This document shows, in pieces, positions 1 to 8,628 of a DNA stretch of 64,000 nucleotides. Numbering within the stretch: position 1 is the first letter of the stretch; each line of letters starts with the position of its first letter. The notes under the pieces were generated by a model. That model was given only the letters and a program-made list of their open reading frames with translations. It was not told the DNA's origin and made no database searches. Source of the stretch: Alphaproteobacteria bacterium (GTDB taxonomy: Bacteria; Pseudomonadota; Alphaproteobacteria; Acetobacterales; Acetobacteraceae); the NCBI GenBank assembly GCA_016869735.1, contig VGDL01000009.1, positions 1-64,000 on the forward strand, read 5' to 3'. Both the position numbers and the translations under genes were made by a program.

Positions 1-160
1 ATGGTTTGGCACCACCCGCCAGGCCCAGGCCATCATCAATCAATGGCTCAACCAATATAACCATATCCGGCCACACCACGCCCTCGGCATGCGGCCGCCG
101 GCACCCGAAACATACTTAGTAAACCCATAAATCACCGGTACATAAAAAGGGGGCTGGACA
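1..160 (+). mobile_element. Right end of an IS3-family-like insertion sequence (rest lies outside the window)
   Basis: Transposase C-terminus (2..130) followed by a putative terminus ...ATAAAAAGGGGGCTGGACA ending at about 160 (reverse complement TGTCCAGCCCCC...). Lipoprotein coding sequence begins immediately after it. Confidence 0.7.
2..130 (+). CDS. IS3-type transposase, C-terminal fragment (integrase core end)
   Basis: Frame 2 reads WFGTTRQAQAIINQWLNQYNHIRPHHALGMRPPAPETYLVNP*, typical of the end of an IS3 OrfB/rve domain. 5'-truncated by the window edge. Confidence 0.8.
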   Translation, partial: WFGTTRQAQAIINQWLNQYNHIRPHHALGMRPPAPETYLVNP

Positions 161-663
161 GGTGCATCGAGCCTTTCCGCCCTTGCGAGGCCCTGATTAT
201 TCACAATGATACGCTCAAAACTTACGCGCATCTTGACTGCACCCTCCGACTTGAGGGGAAGGGTTGTCAGTGTAAAGCGAATAAATTGATCCTTATCCCA
301 AACAGGGTTGTACTGAACGCCCAGAAGAGCGAGTCCTACGGCTATAGCGATTTGCCCAGCCACTTGCCCAACTTCCGTGGCGTCGCGATCCTTTGCGCCA
401 GCCAATACACCAAGGCGAGGCGCGCTCTCCTCCACCGTGAAGCCTAGATCCTGAAGAACTGCAGTTGCCTCCACCAGGAGTGTCGTCTCGTCGCGTAACG
501 CAAAGCGCGCACTCTCGCGTTCGCGCAGTTGGGCTGCATTCGGGAGGGGAGCCCCAGCTTTCAAAGCGAATTCATTGGCCCAGTTCGCGTTCTGCTGGCA
601 TCCAGCCAAAACTAGTCCACAGCCAAGTGCTAAACTAATTTTTGGCAAAATTCGTACGACCAT
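161..663 (-). pseudogene. Lipoprotein gene truncated at its 3' end by the IS element
   Basis: MVVRILPKISLALGCGLVLAGCQQN... has a lipobox (LAGC). The reading frame runs into the antisense strand of the IS (…LDAP|VQPPFYVPVIYGFTKYV…). Confidence 0.65.
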
Positions 664-996
664 TGGCACCTCGTTGCAAAAACACATTAATATACTAGTA
701 GTGCCATGGGCAATCGGAAAAATTGGTTTAATGGAGCGATGCGGAGTGCCGCGATCTGTGTTTTTACCTAAAAACATCCCCCCCTTATGTCGCTCTTTTT
801 CGCTGCGCTGACCCGCTGACCGCCGCTGCCAGCACCCGGGGACCTGCGAAGGTAGTTAAGGGCGAGCGTCAAAGTTCACTTTCTCAAACAATCCAATACC
901 GCGGAGAAAAAGAGCTATCGGAGAACACTAGGGGCGACGCGCATCTCATATTCCTAGGGCGTTTGTATTGGCCAGCATGATGCCCCGCATTACTCG

Positions 997-1698
997 TTAC
1001 CCCTTCGCCCAGCCAATCGCCGCCCGCGCCAGCGCATCAATGGTATCCGCCACCGGAAACGGTAGCGCCGGCCCCGCCGCGATGCCAAGCGGTATTTCCG
1101 TACACCCCAGCACTACCGCCCGCGCACCCCGCGCCATCAGGCTCTGCGCCACTTCCGCCAAGGGTTCATAGGATTCGACAAGCTTATTCGCCTTCACTGC
1201 CGTGATCGCGGGCGTAACGCGGCTTTGCATTTCATCATCGCTCGGCGTCAGGCATTCATAGCCAAGCGCATCAAGCCTTTGCTGATAAAGCCGCATCGCG
1301 AGTGTGCCTGCCGTGCCCATCACGCCAATGCGCCCGCCCGCAACCCCAAGCCGCTGCAACTCAGCACCCGCCGCATCCACAATATGCAGAATGGGAAGCT
1401 TCGTCGCGGCAACCATCCCATCATACCAGCCATGGGCGGTGTTGCAGGGAATGGCGATGGCACCGCAGCCGGCGGCTTCCAGCCCGCGAATGCCGCGCAC
1501 CAGCGCCGACAAAGGGTCTTCCCCGCCCGCAACCCGCGCCGCCGTGCGGTCCGGCACGCGCGGGTCGGACCACAGGATTGCGGGGATATGGTCCTGATCA
1601 CGCTCCGCCGGTGTCAGCAACGTCAGGCGCTGCATGAACCATGCACTCGCCAGCGGCCCCATGCCGCCCAAAACGCCCAGAATTCGTGCATCAGCCAT
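997..1698 (-). CDS. Aspartate/glutamate racemase family protein
   Basis: MADARILGVLGGMGPLASAWFMQRL...; IPCNTAHGWYD and VLGCTEIPL motifs of the Asp/Glu racemase family. Confidence 0.85.
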   Translation of the reverse strand: MADARILGVLGGMGPLASAWFMQRLTLLTPAERDQDHIPAILWSDPRVPDRTAARVAGGEDPLSALVRGIRGLEAAGCGAIAIPCNTAHGWYDGMVAATKLPILHIVDAAGAELQRLGVAGGRIGVMGTAGTLAMRLYQQRLDALGYECLTPSDDEMQSRVTPAITAVKANKLVESYEPLAEVAQSLMARGARAVVLGCTEIPLGIAAGPALPFPVADTIDALARAAIGWAKG

Positions 1699-1798
1699 CT
1701 AAAACACTCCCTTCCACGCATCCCAATGGGGTGACGCGTAAGCCACACAGTTCTATGCCACGCCCGTTGAGGACGGCACAGCGCGGCTTGGGATAAAT

Positions 1799-2629
1799 AT
1801 GACCTATCTGAATGATCCGCTCTGGCTCGGTGCCCTGGCTTTGGCGATGGCGGCGACGGGCCTGGTTTCCGGCACACTCGCGGGCCTGCTTGGCGTGGGC
1901 GGCGGCATTGTGATTGTGCCGCTGTTGTTCAATGTCTTTCCGCTGTTTGGCATACCTGAGGCGGTGCTGATGAAGGTTGCGGTCGCGACCGCACTCGCCA
2001 CCATTATCCCAACCTCCATCCAATCGGCGCGCAAGCACCGCGCGACAGGGGCGATGGATATGGCGCTCGTGCGTTCCATTTGGCCGAGCATGTTGGCCGG
2101 CGTGGTGGTGGGCACTTCGCTCGCGGTTTATGTGCGGGGTGAGGGACAGACGGCGATTTTCGCCCTTGTTGCCCTGTTGGTGGCCTTCAACATGGGCTTC
2201 ACCGGCTTGGACTTCAAATTGGCAGATCGCGTGCCGGAAGCCGCGCCGCGCGCGACACTTGGGCTTGGCATCGGTTCGATCAGCGCCTTGATGGGCATTG
2301 GTGGCGGCACCTTGGGTGTGCCTTTGCTGTCCTTGCTGGGTTATCCGATCCGCGCCGCGGTCGCGACCGCATCAGCCTTTGGCGTGATCATCGCCATCCC
2401 CGCCACCATCGGCCTGATCTGGGGCGGGTGGAGCGATCCGCGGGTGCCGCCCTTCTCGCTCGGCTATGTCAGCCTGATTGGCTTTGCGCTGATTGCGCCC
2501 ACATCCATCATCGCGACCCCCTGGGGCGTGAAGCTCGCGCATACCATCCAGCCCTTGTTGTTGAAGCGCGCCTTTGCGGTGTTCCTCGCGATCACGAGTG
2601 CGCGGATGTTTTGGTCAATCTTTACGTGA
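1799..2629 (+). CDS. Sulfite exporter TauE/SafE family membrane protein
   Basis: 276 aa, multiple TM segments; GxLAGLLGVGGGIVIVPLL and second-repeat GIGGGTLGVPLL motifs. Confidence 0.85.
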   Translation: MTYLNDPLWLGALALAMAATGLVSGTLAGLLGVGGGIVIVPLLFNVFPLFGIPEAVLMKVAVATALATIIPTSIQSARKHRATGAMDMALVRSIWPSMLAGVVVGTSLAVYVRGEGQTAIFALVALLVAFNMGFTGLDFKLADRVPEAAPRATLGLGIGSISALMGIGGGTLGVPLLSLLGYPIRAAVATASAFGVIIAIPATIGLIWGGWSDPRVPPFSLGYVSLIGFALIAPTSIIATPWGVKLAHTIQPLLLKRAFAVFLAITSARMFWSIFT

Positions 2630-2776
2630 GGCAGTGGATATCAGCTTTGCCTTGAGCATTTCCTCAAGGCGATGATTCATCTCCTCTGCGGAGATGAACC
2701 TGCCTGACCGCCGCTGCTTGAGCAGTTCCGTGAGCGCGGCGCGTTCCGATGGCCCGTTTTTAATCTGCTGCCCCAT
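2615..2776 (-). CDS. Small ParD-like/hypothetical protein
   Basis: MGQQIKNGPSERAALTELLKQRRSGRFISAEEMNHRLEEMLKAKLISTASRKD; the (R)GRFISAEEM...RLEEMLKAK pattern resembles small ParD-like antitoxins. No toxin gene is adjacent. Confidence 0.35.
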   Translation of the reverse strand: MGQQIKNGPSERAALTELLKQRRSGRFISAEEMNHRLEEMLKAKLISTASRKD

Positions 2777-2829
2777 CAATTTGTCCCCCCGCTGCAACAC
2801 CGGTCTTAACCTTGAAAAACCCCGCAGCC

Positions 2830-3726
2830 TCAAAGCGCGGCGCGAAACTCCTCCGCCCGATAGCCCTGCGCGAATAGCAGTGCGCGCAAATCCGCATGAT
2901 CAACGCGCGCCCGCGCCGCCGCCGCCACCACGGGCTTCGCTTTGAACGCCACGCCAAGCCCAGCCGCGCCCACCATGTCCAGATCATTCGCGCCGTCGCC
3001 GACCGCGAGGGACGCCGTCAGCCCAATCCCTTCTTCCGCTGCCAGGCGCTTCAGCGTAACCAGCTTGGCATTGCGGCCCAGGATGGGCTCACCCACCAGG
3101 CCGGTCAGCCGGCCGCCCTGATGCAGCAGGGTATTGGAGTAATGTTCATGAAAGCCGAGCCGTTCCGCGACCCGGCCCGTGAAATAGGTGAAGCCGCCGG
3201 ACACCAGCGCGCAGCGCGCGCCATGGGCGCGCATGGTCGCGACCAATTCCTCGGCGCCTGGCATCAGGGCGGTGGTGGCCCAGGTGCGTTCCAGCGCTTC
3301 CATGGCCAGGCCCTTCAGCATGCCAACGCGTTCCCGCAGCGCCCCTTCGAAATCCAATTCGCCATTCATGGCGCGCCGCGTAATGGCCGAGATTTCTTCC
3401 TTCAGCCCGGCCTCACCGGCCAGTTCATCCAGCGTTTCGCTGGTGACCATGGTGCTGTCCATATCGGCAATCAGCAGGCGCTTGCGCCGCCCCGCCGCTT
3501 CCTGCGCGATGGCATCAACGGGGCTGCCTTCCAGCGCCGTCCGCGCCGCGCGATCGGCAACTTCCAGCGGCAGGTCAGCGAAGGGGAGATCGGCAGCCTC
3601 TTGCGCAGCAAGCGGCGCTGCGGCACCGACTTCAGCGCCCGCGTTTCGCAGCGCTGCGGCGACCTTGGCGTGATGTTCCGGGGCAAGCGCGCCGCGCGGC
3701 GCGATCAGGGTCAAAACCTTTTCCAT
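2830..3726 (-). CDS. serB: Phosphoserine phosphatase
   Basis: LLIADMDSTMVTSETLDELA HAD motif, LVSGGFTYFTG, VGDGANDLDM. Start set at MEKVLTLIAPRG; the longer ORF to 3945 reads through the repeat array. Confidence 0.92.
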   Translation of the reverse strand: MEKVLTLIAPRGALAPEHHAKVAAALRNAGAEVGAAAPLAAQEAADLPFADLPLEVADRAARTALEGSPVDAIAQEAAGRRKRLLIADMDSTMVTSETLDELAGEAGLKEEISAITRRAMNGELDFEGALRERVGMLKGLAMEALERTWATTALMPGAEELVATMRAHGARCALVSGGFTYFTGRVAERLGFHEHYSNTLLHQGGRLTGLVGEPILGRNAKLVTLKRLAAEEGIGLTASLAVGDGANDLDMVGAAGLGVAFKAKPVVAAAARARVDHADLRALLFAQGYRAEEFRAAL

Positions 3727-3746
3727 ATCTGGCCTATGCCCGCGCC

Positions 3747-4886
3747 GTGAATGAGTTTCAACCTCAAGCGTCCGATTTGCAAAGGTCGAATGACCGGAGC
3801 AGTGAATCGGCCGCTTCAAACCAAGCGTCCGATCTGCAAAGGTCGAATGACCGGAGCAGTGAATCGGCCGCTTCAAACCAAGCGTCCGATCTGCAGAGGT
3901 CGAATGACCGGAGCAGTGAATCGGCCGCTTTAAAACCAAAGGCACTTTTCGTTGTGGGGCCGACGGCCTCCGGCAAATCCGCCCTTGCGCTGGCCGTCGC
4001 CGAACGCTTGGGCGGCACCATCATAAACGCCGATAGCATGCAGCTCTATCGGGAACTCCACATCATCACCGCCCGCCCAAGCGCCACGGATGAAGCCCGC
4101 GCGCCGCATCTGCTTTACGGCGTGCGCCCTGCCGCTGAGGCTGCCTCCGTCGCCTGGTGGCGCGATGCTGCGTTGGCGGCGATGGAAGAAGTCCAGGCAG
4201 CGGGGAAGCTCCCCATTATTTGCGGCGGCACCGGCATGTATTGCGCGGCGCTGACCCAAGGGCTTGCCGCCATCCCGCCCATCCCCCCGCCCGCGCGCGA
4301 CGAAGCCCGCCGGCTTTTGGCCGAAGAAGGCCCGGCCGCCCTGCATGCGCGGCTGGCGTCTGAAGACCCTGCCTCTGCCGTGCGCCTCAGGCCCAGTGAC
4401 AGCCAGCGCATCGCCCGCGCTTGGGAGGTCTGGCGCGGCACCGGGCGCGGCATCGCGGCCTGGCAGGCAGAACCAAGCGCCGCCCCCGCGCCCTGGCGCT
4501 TCGCCGCCATTCTGCTGGACCCGCCGCGCGATAGGCTGCGTGCCGCCATCGCCGCGCGCTGGGCGGCGATGATGGCGGGGGGCGCGGTTGAAGAAGTGCG
4601 CGCCCTATTGGCGCAAGGCTTGGACCCCGCGCTGCCGGCCATGCGGGCCTTGGGCGTGCCGGAAATCGCCGCCATGCTCGCCGGGCGGCTCACGCCTGAG
4701 GAAGTCTCTGCCTGCGCCATCCTGGCGACCGGGCAATATACCAAGCGGCAAGCCACTTGGTTCCGCCACCATGAACTGGCCCCGCCAGAACGTACTTATA
4801 TCATAAATGCGCGATTTGAAGATTTGGCGCAATTTTCGGAAAGTGAATCAGCCAAATTTTTCGCATTTCTTGATTTTATCCGTTGA
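3747..4886 (+). CDS. miaA: tRNA dimethylallyltransferase with a 3x19-aa repeat N-terminal extension
   Basis: KALFVVGPTASGKSALALAVAERL P-loop, INADSMQLYRELHIITARP, QYTKRQATWFRH. GTG start at 3747 upstream of the repeats; no alternative start between the repeats and the P-loop. Confidence 0.92.
   Translation: MNEFQPQASDLQRSNDRSSESAASNQASDLQRSNDRSSESAASNQASDLQRSNDRSSESAALKPKALFVVGPTASGKSALALAVAERLGGTIINADSMQLYRELHIITARPSATDEARAPHLLYGVRPAAEAASVAWWRDAALAAMEEVQAAGKLPIICGGTGMYCAALTQGLAAIPPIPPPARDEARRLLAEEGPAALHARLASEDPASAVRLRPSDSQRIARAWEVWRGTGRGIAAWQAEPSAAPAPWRFAAILLDPPRDRLRAAIAARWAAMMAGGAVEEVRALLAQGLDPALPAMRALGVPEIAAMLAGRLTPEEVSACAILATGQYTKRQATWFRHHELAPPERTYIINARFEDLAQFSESESAKFFAFLDFIR
3766..3930. 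repeat. Three tandem copies of a 57-bp palindromic element (51-bp palindrome plus 6-bp spacer)
   Basis: Unit AAGCGTCCGATCTGCAAAGGTCGAATGACCGGAGCAGTGAATCGGCCGCTT at 3766, 3823 and 3880 with CAAACC spacers. Arms AAGCG(T)CCGAT / ATCGG(C)CGCTT, inner CTGC/GCAG, GGTC/GACC, tetraloop GAAT. Confidence 0.95.
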
Positions 4887-4922
4887 CGCCCCCGATTCGA
4901 GGGTCTAACAGGCCCCTCCTCG

Positions 4923-4954
4923 CCGGCCCTGAACTTTTGGGGCCGGTTGCTTTT
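4923..4954 (+). terminator. GC hairpin plus T-rich tail between miaA and ilvI (terminator or attenuator-like)
   Basis: CCGGCCC-tgaacttttg-GGGCCGG followed by TTGCTTTT. Confidence 0.55.
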
Positions 4955-4971
4955 CATGAAGGAAGTGATCC

Positions 4972-6771
4972 ATGTCCGCCGCGACCCAAGCCCCGCCCAG
5001 CACTGAAGCCCTGACCCTGTCGGGTGCCGAGGTCGTATTGCGCGCGCTGAAGGATAACGGCGTGGAGGTGATCTTCGGCTATCCCGGTGGCGCCGTGCTG
5101 CCGATCTATGACTCGATTTTCCAGCAGAACGCCATTCGCCACATTCTGGTGCGCCATGAACAGGCGGCGGTGCATGCGGCGGAAGGCTATGCGCGGTCCA
5201 CCGGCAAGGTTGGCGTGGTGCTGGTCACCTCTGGCCCAGGCGCCACCAATGCCGTGACGGGCCTCGTGGATGCGCTGATGGATTCCATCCCCGTGATTTG
5301 TCTGACCGGCCAGGTGCCGACGCATTTGATCGGCAATGATGCCTTTCAGGAAGCCGATACCACCGGCATCACCCGGCCCGCGACCAAGCACAACTATCTG
5401 GTCAAGAAATCCGAAGATCTTTCGCGCGTAATGCATGAGGCGTTTTACGTCGCGAAATCCGGCCGCCCTGGCCCGGTAGTGATTGATCTGCCGAAGGATA
5501 TTTTGATCAACAAGGCGCCCTATCGGGAAGCGACCACGCAAAGCCATCGTTCCTATCGCCCGCGCACCGAACCCGATGCCAAGGGCATTCGTGAAGCCGT
5601 GCGGCTTTTGAAGCGCGCGCATCGCCCGATTGTCTATGCCGGTGGCGGCGTGATCAATGCCGGGCCGGAAGCATCGCGCTTGCTGCGTGAATTTGTCCGC
5701 ATGACAGGCATGCCGTGCACCAATACGCTGATGGGGCTTGGCGCCTTCCCGGCAGAGGATCCGCAATTCCTTGGCATGCTTGGCATGCACGGCACTTATG
5801 AAGCCAATCTGGCGATGCATGGCTGCGATGTCATGTTCAATATCGGCGCACGTTTTGATGACCGCGTGACGGGCAGGCTCAATGCCTTCTCACCTGGGTC
5901 TAAGAAGATCCACGCGGATATTGATCCCTCTTCCATCAACAAGAATGTCGCGGTGGATGTGCCGATTGTGGGCGATGCGCGCGCTGTGCTGGCCGCCATG
6001 ATCGAAGCCTGGAAGGCGGATGAAGCGCCGCAGGACAAGAGTGCAATCGCCGCCTGGTGGCGCCAGATTGAGGGATGGCGCGGCAAGGATTGCTTGGCCT
6101 ATCGTCAGGAAAGCAAAATCATCAAGCCGCAGCATGCGGTGAAGCGGCTTTATGAAATCACCCGCGAATTGGGGCGTGATACCTTCATCACCACCGAAGT
6201 TGGTCAGCATCAGATGTGGGCGGCGCAGTATTTCGGCTTTGACAAGCCCAATCGCTGGATGACCTCGGGCGGGCTTGGCACCATGGGCTATGGGCTGCCG
6301 GCGGCGATGGGCGTGCAGATCGCGCATCCGGATGCGCTCGTGATTGATATCGCGGGCGAAGCTTCAATCCTGATGAATATTCAGGAAATGGGCACGCTCG
6401 CGCAATACCGCCTGCCGGTGAAGGTGTTTATTCTGAACAATGAATATATGGGCATGGTGCGGCAATGGCAGGAATTGCTGCATGGCGGGCGCTATTCCGA
6501 AAGCTATTCGGCGTCGCTGCCGGATTTCGTGAAGCTCGCGGAAAGCTTCCATGCGGTTGGCATGCGCGCGGAAGGCATTGATGATCTTGATCGTGTAATC
6601 CGGGAAATGATCGCAATAGACAAACCCGTGATTGCCGATATCTGTGTGGCCAAGGATGAAAACTGCTTCCCCATGATCCCATCCGGTGCCGCGCATAATG
6701 AGATGATTCTGGCCCCTGGCCAGGAAGGTGGCGTCGCCGGCGTCACCGATGAAGGCAAGGTCCTGGTCTGA
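4972..6771 (+). CDS. ilvI: Acetolactate synthase large subunit, biosynthetic
   Basis: GAEVVLRALKDNGVEVIFGYPGGAVLPIYD; VTSGPGATNAVTG; TPP-binding C-terminal region. Followed by the small subunit. Confidence 0.95.
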   Translation: MSAATQAPPSTEALTLSGAEVVLRALKDNGVEVIFGYPGGAVLPIYDSIFQQNAIRHILVRHEQAAVHAAEGYARSTGKVGVVLVTSGPGATNAVTGLVDALMDSIPVICLTGQVPTHLIGNDAFQEADTTGITRPATKHNYLVKKSEDLSRVMHEAFYVAKSGRPGPVVIDLPKDILINKAPYREATTQSHRSYRPRTEPDAKGIREAVRLLKRAHRPIVYAGGGVINAGPEASRLLREFVRMTGMPCTNTLMGLGAFPAEDPQFLGMLGMHGTYEANLAMHGCDVMFNIGARFDDRVTGRLNAFSPGSKKIHADIDPSSINKNVAVDVPIVGDARAVLAAMIEAWKADEAPQDKSAIAAWWRQIEGWRGKDCLAYRQESKIIKPQHAVKRLYEITRELGRDTFITTEVGQHQMWAAQYFGFDKPNRWMTSGGLGTMGYGLPAAMGVQIAHPDALVIDIAGEASILMNIQEMGTLAQYRLPVKVFILNNEYMGMVRQWQELLHGGRYSESYSASLPDFVKLAESFHAVGMRAEGIDDLDRVIREMIAIDKPVIADICVAKDENCFPMIPSGAAHNEMILAPGQEGGVAGVTDEGKVLV

Positions 6772-6782
6772 GGAACAGCGCG

Positions 6783-7304
6783 ATGTCTGACATGAAAGGC
6801 GGCCAACGCGCCGCGACCATTGCTGTGCTGGTTGAAAACGAAGCCGGCGTGTTGGCCCGCGTGATCGGCCTGTTCTCAGGGCGCGGCTATAATATTGATA
6901 GCCTGACGGTGGCACCGGTGGATGAAACGGGGCAGATTTCACGCATCACGGTCGTCACCAGCGGCACGGATATGGTGATTGAACAGATCAAGGCGCAGTT
7001 GGATCGGCTGGTGCCGGTGCATAAGGTGTCTGACCTTTCGATCGAAGGCCCGCATCTGACGCGCGAATTGGCGCTGATCAAGGTTGTCGGCCGCGGCGAA
7101 AACCGCATGGAAGTGTTGCGTCTGGCCGATGCCTTCCGTGCGCGCGTGGTGGATGCCACAACAGAAAGCTTTGTGCTTGAGATGACCGGCAATGGCGACA
7201 AGATTGATGCTTTCGTGGCGCTGATGCGCCCGATTGGGCTGGCCGAGGTTTCACGCACCGGCGCCGTTGCCATTGCGCGCGGACCCAAGGGGATCATGGA
7301 ATAG
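6783..7304 (+). CDS. ilvN: Acetolactate synthase small subunit
   Basis: ACT domain TIAVLVENEAGVLARVIGLFSGRGYNIDSLTVAPVD. Confidence 0.95.
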   Translation: MSDMKGGQRAATIAVLVENEAGVLARVIGLFSGRGYNIDSLTVAPVDETGQISRITVVTSGTDMVIEQIKAQLDRLVPVHKVSDLSIEGPHLTRELALIKVVGRGENRMEVLRLADAFRARVVDATTESFVLEMTGNGDKIDAFVALMRPIGLAEVSRTGAVAIARGPKGIME

Positions 7305-7309
7305 CGCAA

Positions 7310-8575
7310 GTGGCCGAACGCCCAGGCCGGACCAAGGCTTTCGCCTGGGCGCTATATGATTGGGCCAATAGCGGCTTTCCGACGGTGGTTTCCACCTTCG
7401 TCATCGCGGCCTATTTCACGCAAGGCATCGCGCCCGATCCAGTGACGGGTCAGGCGCAATGGGGCTGGATGCAGACGCTTGCTGCGTTGGCCATTGCGGT
7501 GCTTTCGCCCATTCTGGGTGCCATTGCTGATCAAGGCCGGCGCCGGCGCGCCATGCTGGCGCTATGCACGCTGTTGACTGCGCTTTTTACCGCGCTGATC
7601 TGGTTTGCGCGGCCTGATCCAGCGGATGCGCTTTATGCGTTAATCTGCATTGGCCTGGCGACCATCGCCTTTGAATTGGGGACGGTGTTTTACAACGCCA
7701 TGCTGCCCGGCCTGGTGCCGGAAGAACGCATGGGCCGGCTTTCCGGCCTTGCCTGGGGGCTTGGCTATGCGGGTGGGCTTGCCTGCCTGGCACTGGCGCT
7801 GGTGCTGTTCATCCAGCCCAACCCACCCCCCTTCGGCCTTGATCGCGGTGCTGCGGAGCATGTGCGCGCCACGGCGCTATTGGTGGCGGTTTGGATCCTG
7901 GTGTTCGGTTGGCCGGTGCTGTTGGCCCTGCCTGATCCCGCCGGGCCGCGCCCCGGCGTGATGCAGGCGATGCGCGCCGGGCTGGCTGAGGCGCTGCATA
8001 TTCTGCGCGGCCTGCCGCGCCGCCCGGCCATGGCGCGGTTTCTGATTGCGCGGCTGTTTTATACTGATGGCCTCAATACGCTTTTCGCTTTCGGCGCGAT
8101 CTATGCCGCTGGCGTGCATGGTATGGGGTTTGAAGAAATTTTGCTGTTCGGCATTGCCATGAATGTCACGGCCGGGCTTGGGGCCGCGGGCTTTGGGCTG
8201 ATCGAAGATCGGCTCGGCGCCAAACCCACCATCCTGATCGCCCTTGGCGCCATGATTTTGCTGGGCACTTGCCTGCTGCTCGCCAATGACAAAACCCTGT
8301 TCTGGGCGCTGGCCTTGGCGTTGGGGCTGTTCATGGGGCCGGCTCAGGCGGCATCGCGCACGCTGATGGCGCGCATGGCACCGCCCGAGGAAGTCACCGC
8401 GCATTTCGGGCTTTTCGCCCTTTCCGGGCGCGTCACGGGCTTTCTTGGCCCGGCGGCACTCGCCCTGGTGACGGACGCCACCGGCAGCCAGGCTTGGGGC
8501 TTGGCGACTGTGATTGCCTTCCTGGCCCTTGGCGCGGCGATCCTGGCGCCGGTGCGCGTTGTGCGCCATGGCTAA
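7310..8575 (+). CDS. MFS transporter, UMF1 (Atg22-like) family
   Basis: AFAWALYDWANSGFPTVVSTFVIAAYFTQ N-terminal signature; about 12 TM segments. Confidence 0.85.
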   Translation: MAERPGRTKAFAWALYDWANSGFPTVVSTFVIAAYFTQGIAPDPVTGQAQWGWMQTLAALAIAVLSPILGAIADQGRRRRAMLALCTLLTALFTALIWFARPDPADALYALICIGLATIAFELGTVFYNAMLPGLVPEERMGRLSGLAWGLGYAGGLACLALALVLFIQPNPPPFGLDRGAAEHVRATALLVAVWILVFGWPVLLALPDPAGPRPGVMQAMRAGLAEALHILRGLPRRPAMARFLIARLFYTDGLNTLFAFGAIYAAGVHGMGFEEILLFGIAMNVTAGLGAAGFGLIEDRLGAKPTILIALGAMILLGTCLLLANDKTLFWALALALGLFMGPAQAASRTLMARMAPPEEVTAHFGLFALSGRVTGFLGPAALALVTDATGSQAWGLATVIAFLALGAAILAPVRVVRHG

Positions 8576-8628
8576 ATGCCGGTCGCTTCTGCCATAGTCC
8601 CGCCGTGGAGGCGTGTCATTCAAAGCGC

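Noticed and set aside
2896-3750. 284-aa plus-strand ORF opposite serB
   Set aside because: Shadow ORF in GC-rich DNA antisense to a well-supported gene; no recognisable domain.
3766-3930. CRISPR-like array (three regularly spaced repeats)
   Set aside because: Spacers are identical 6-bp linkers, the unit is 51 bp and palindromic over its full length, and no cas genes are present.
3751-3933. 60-aa ORF MSFNLKRPICKGRMTG... and N-terminal SerB extension to 3945
   Set aside because: Alternative frames of the stop-free repeat; the SerB domain starts at MEKVLTL (3726).
4955-5005. Short ORF MKEVIHVRRDPSPAQH* as an ilv leader peptide
   Set aside because: Overlaps the ilvI start, lies after the hairpin and is not enriched in Leu/Ile/Val, so it does not fit an attenuator leader.
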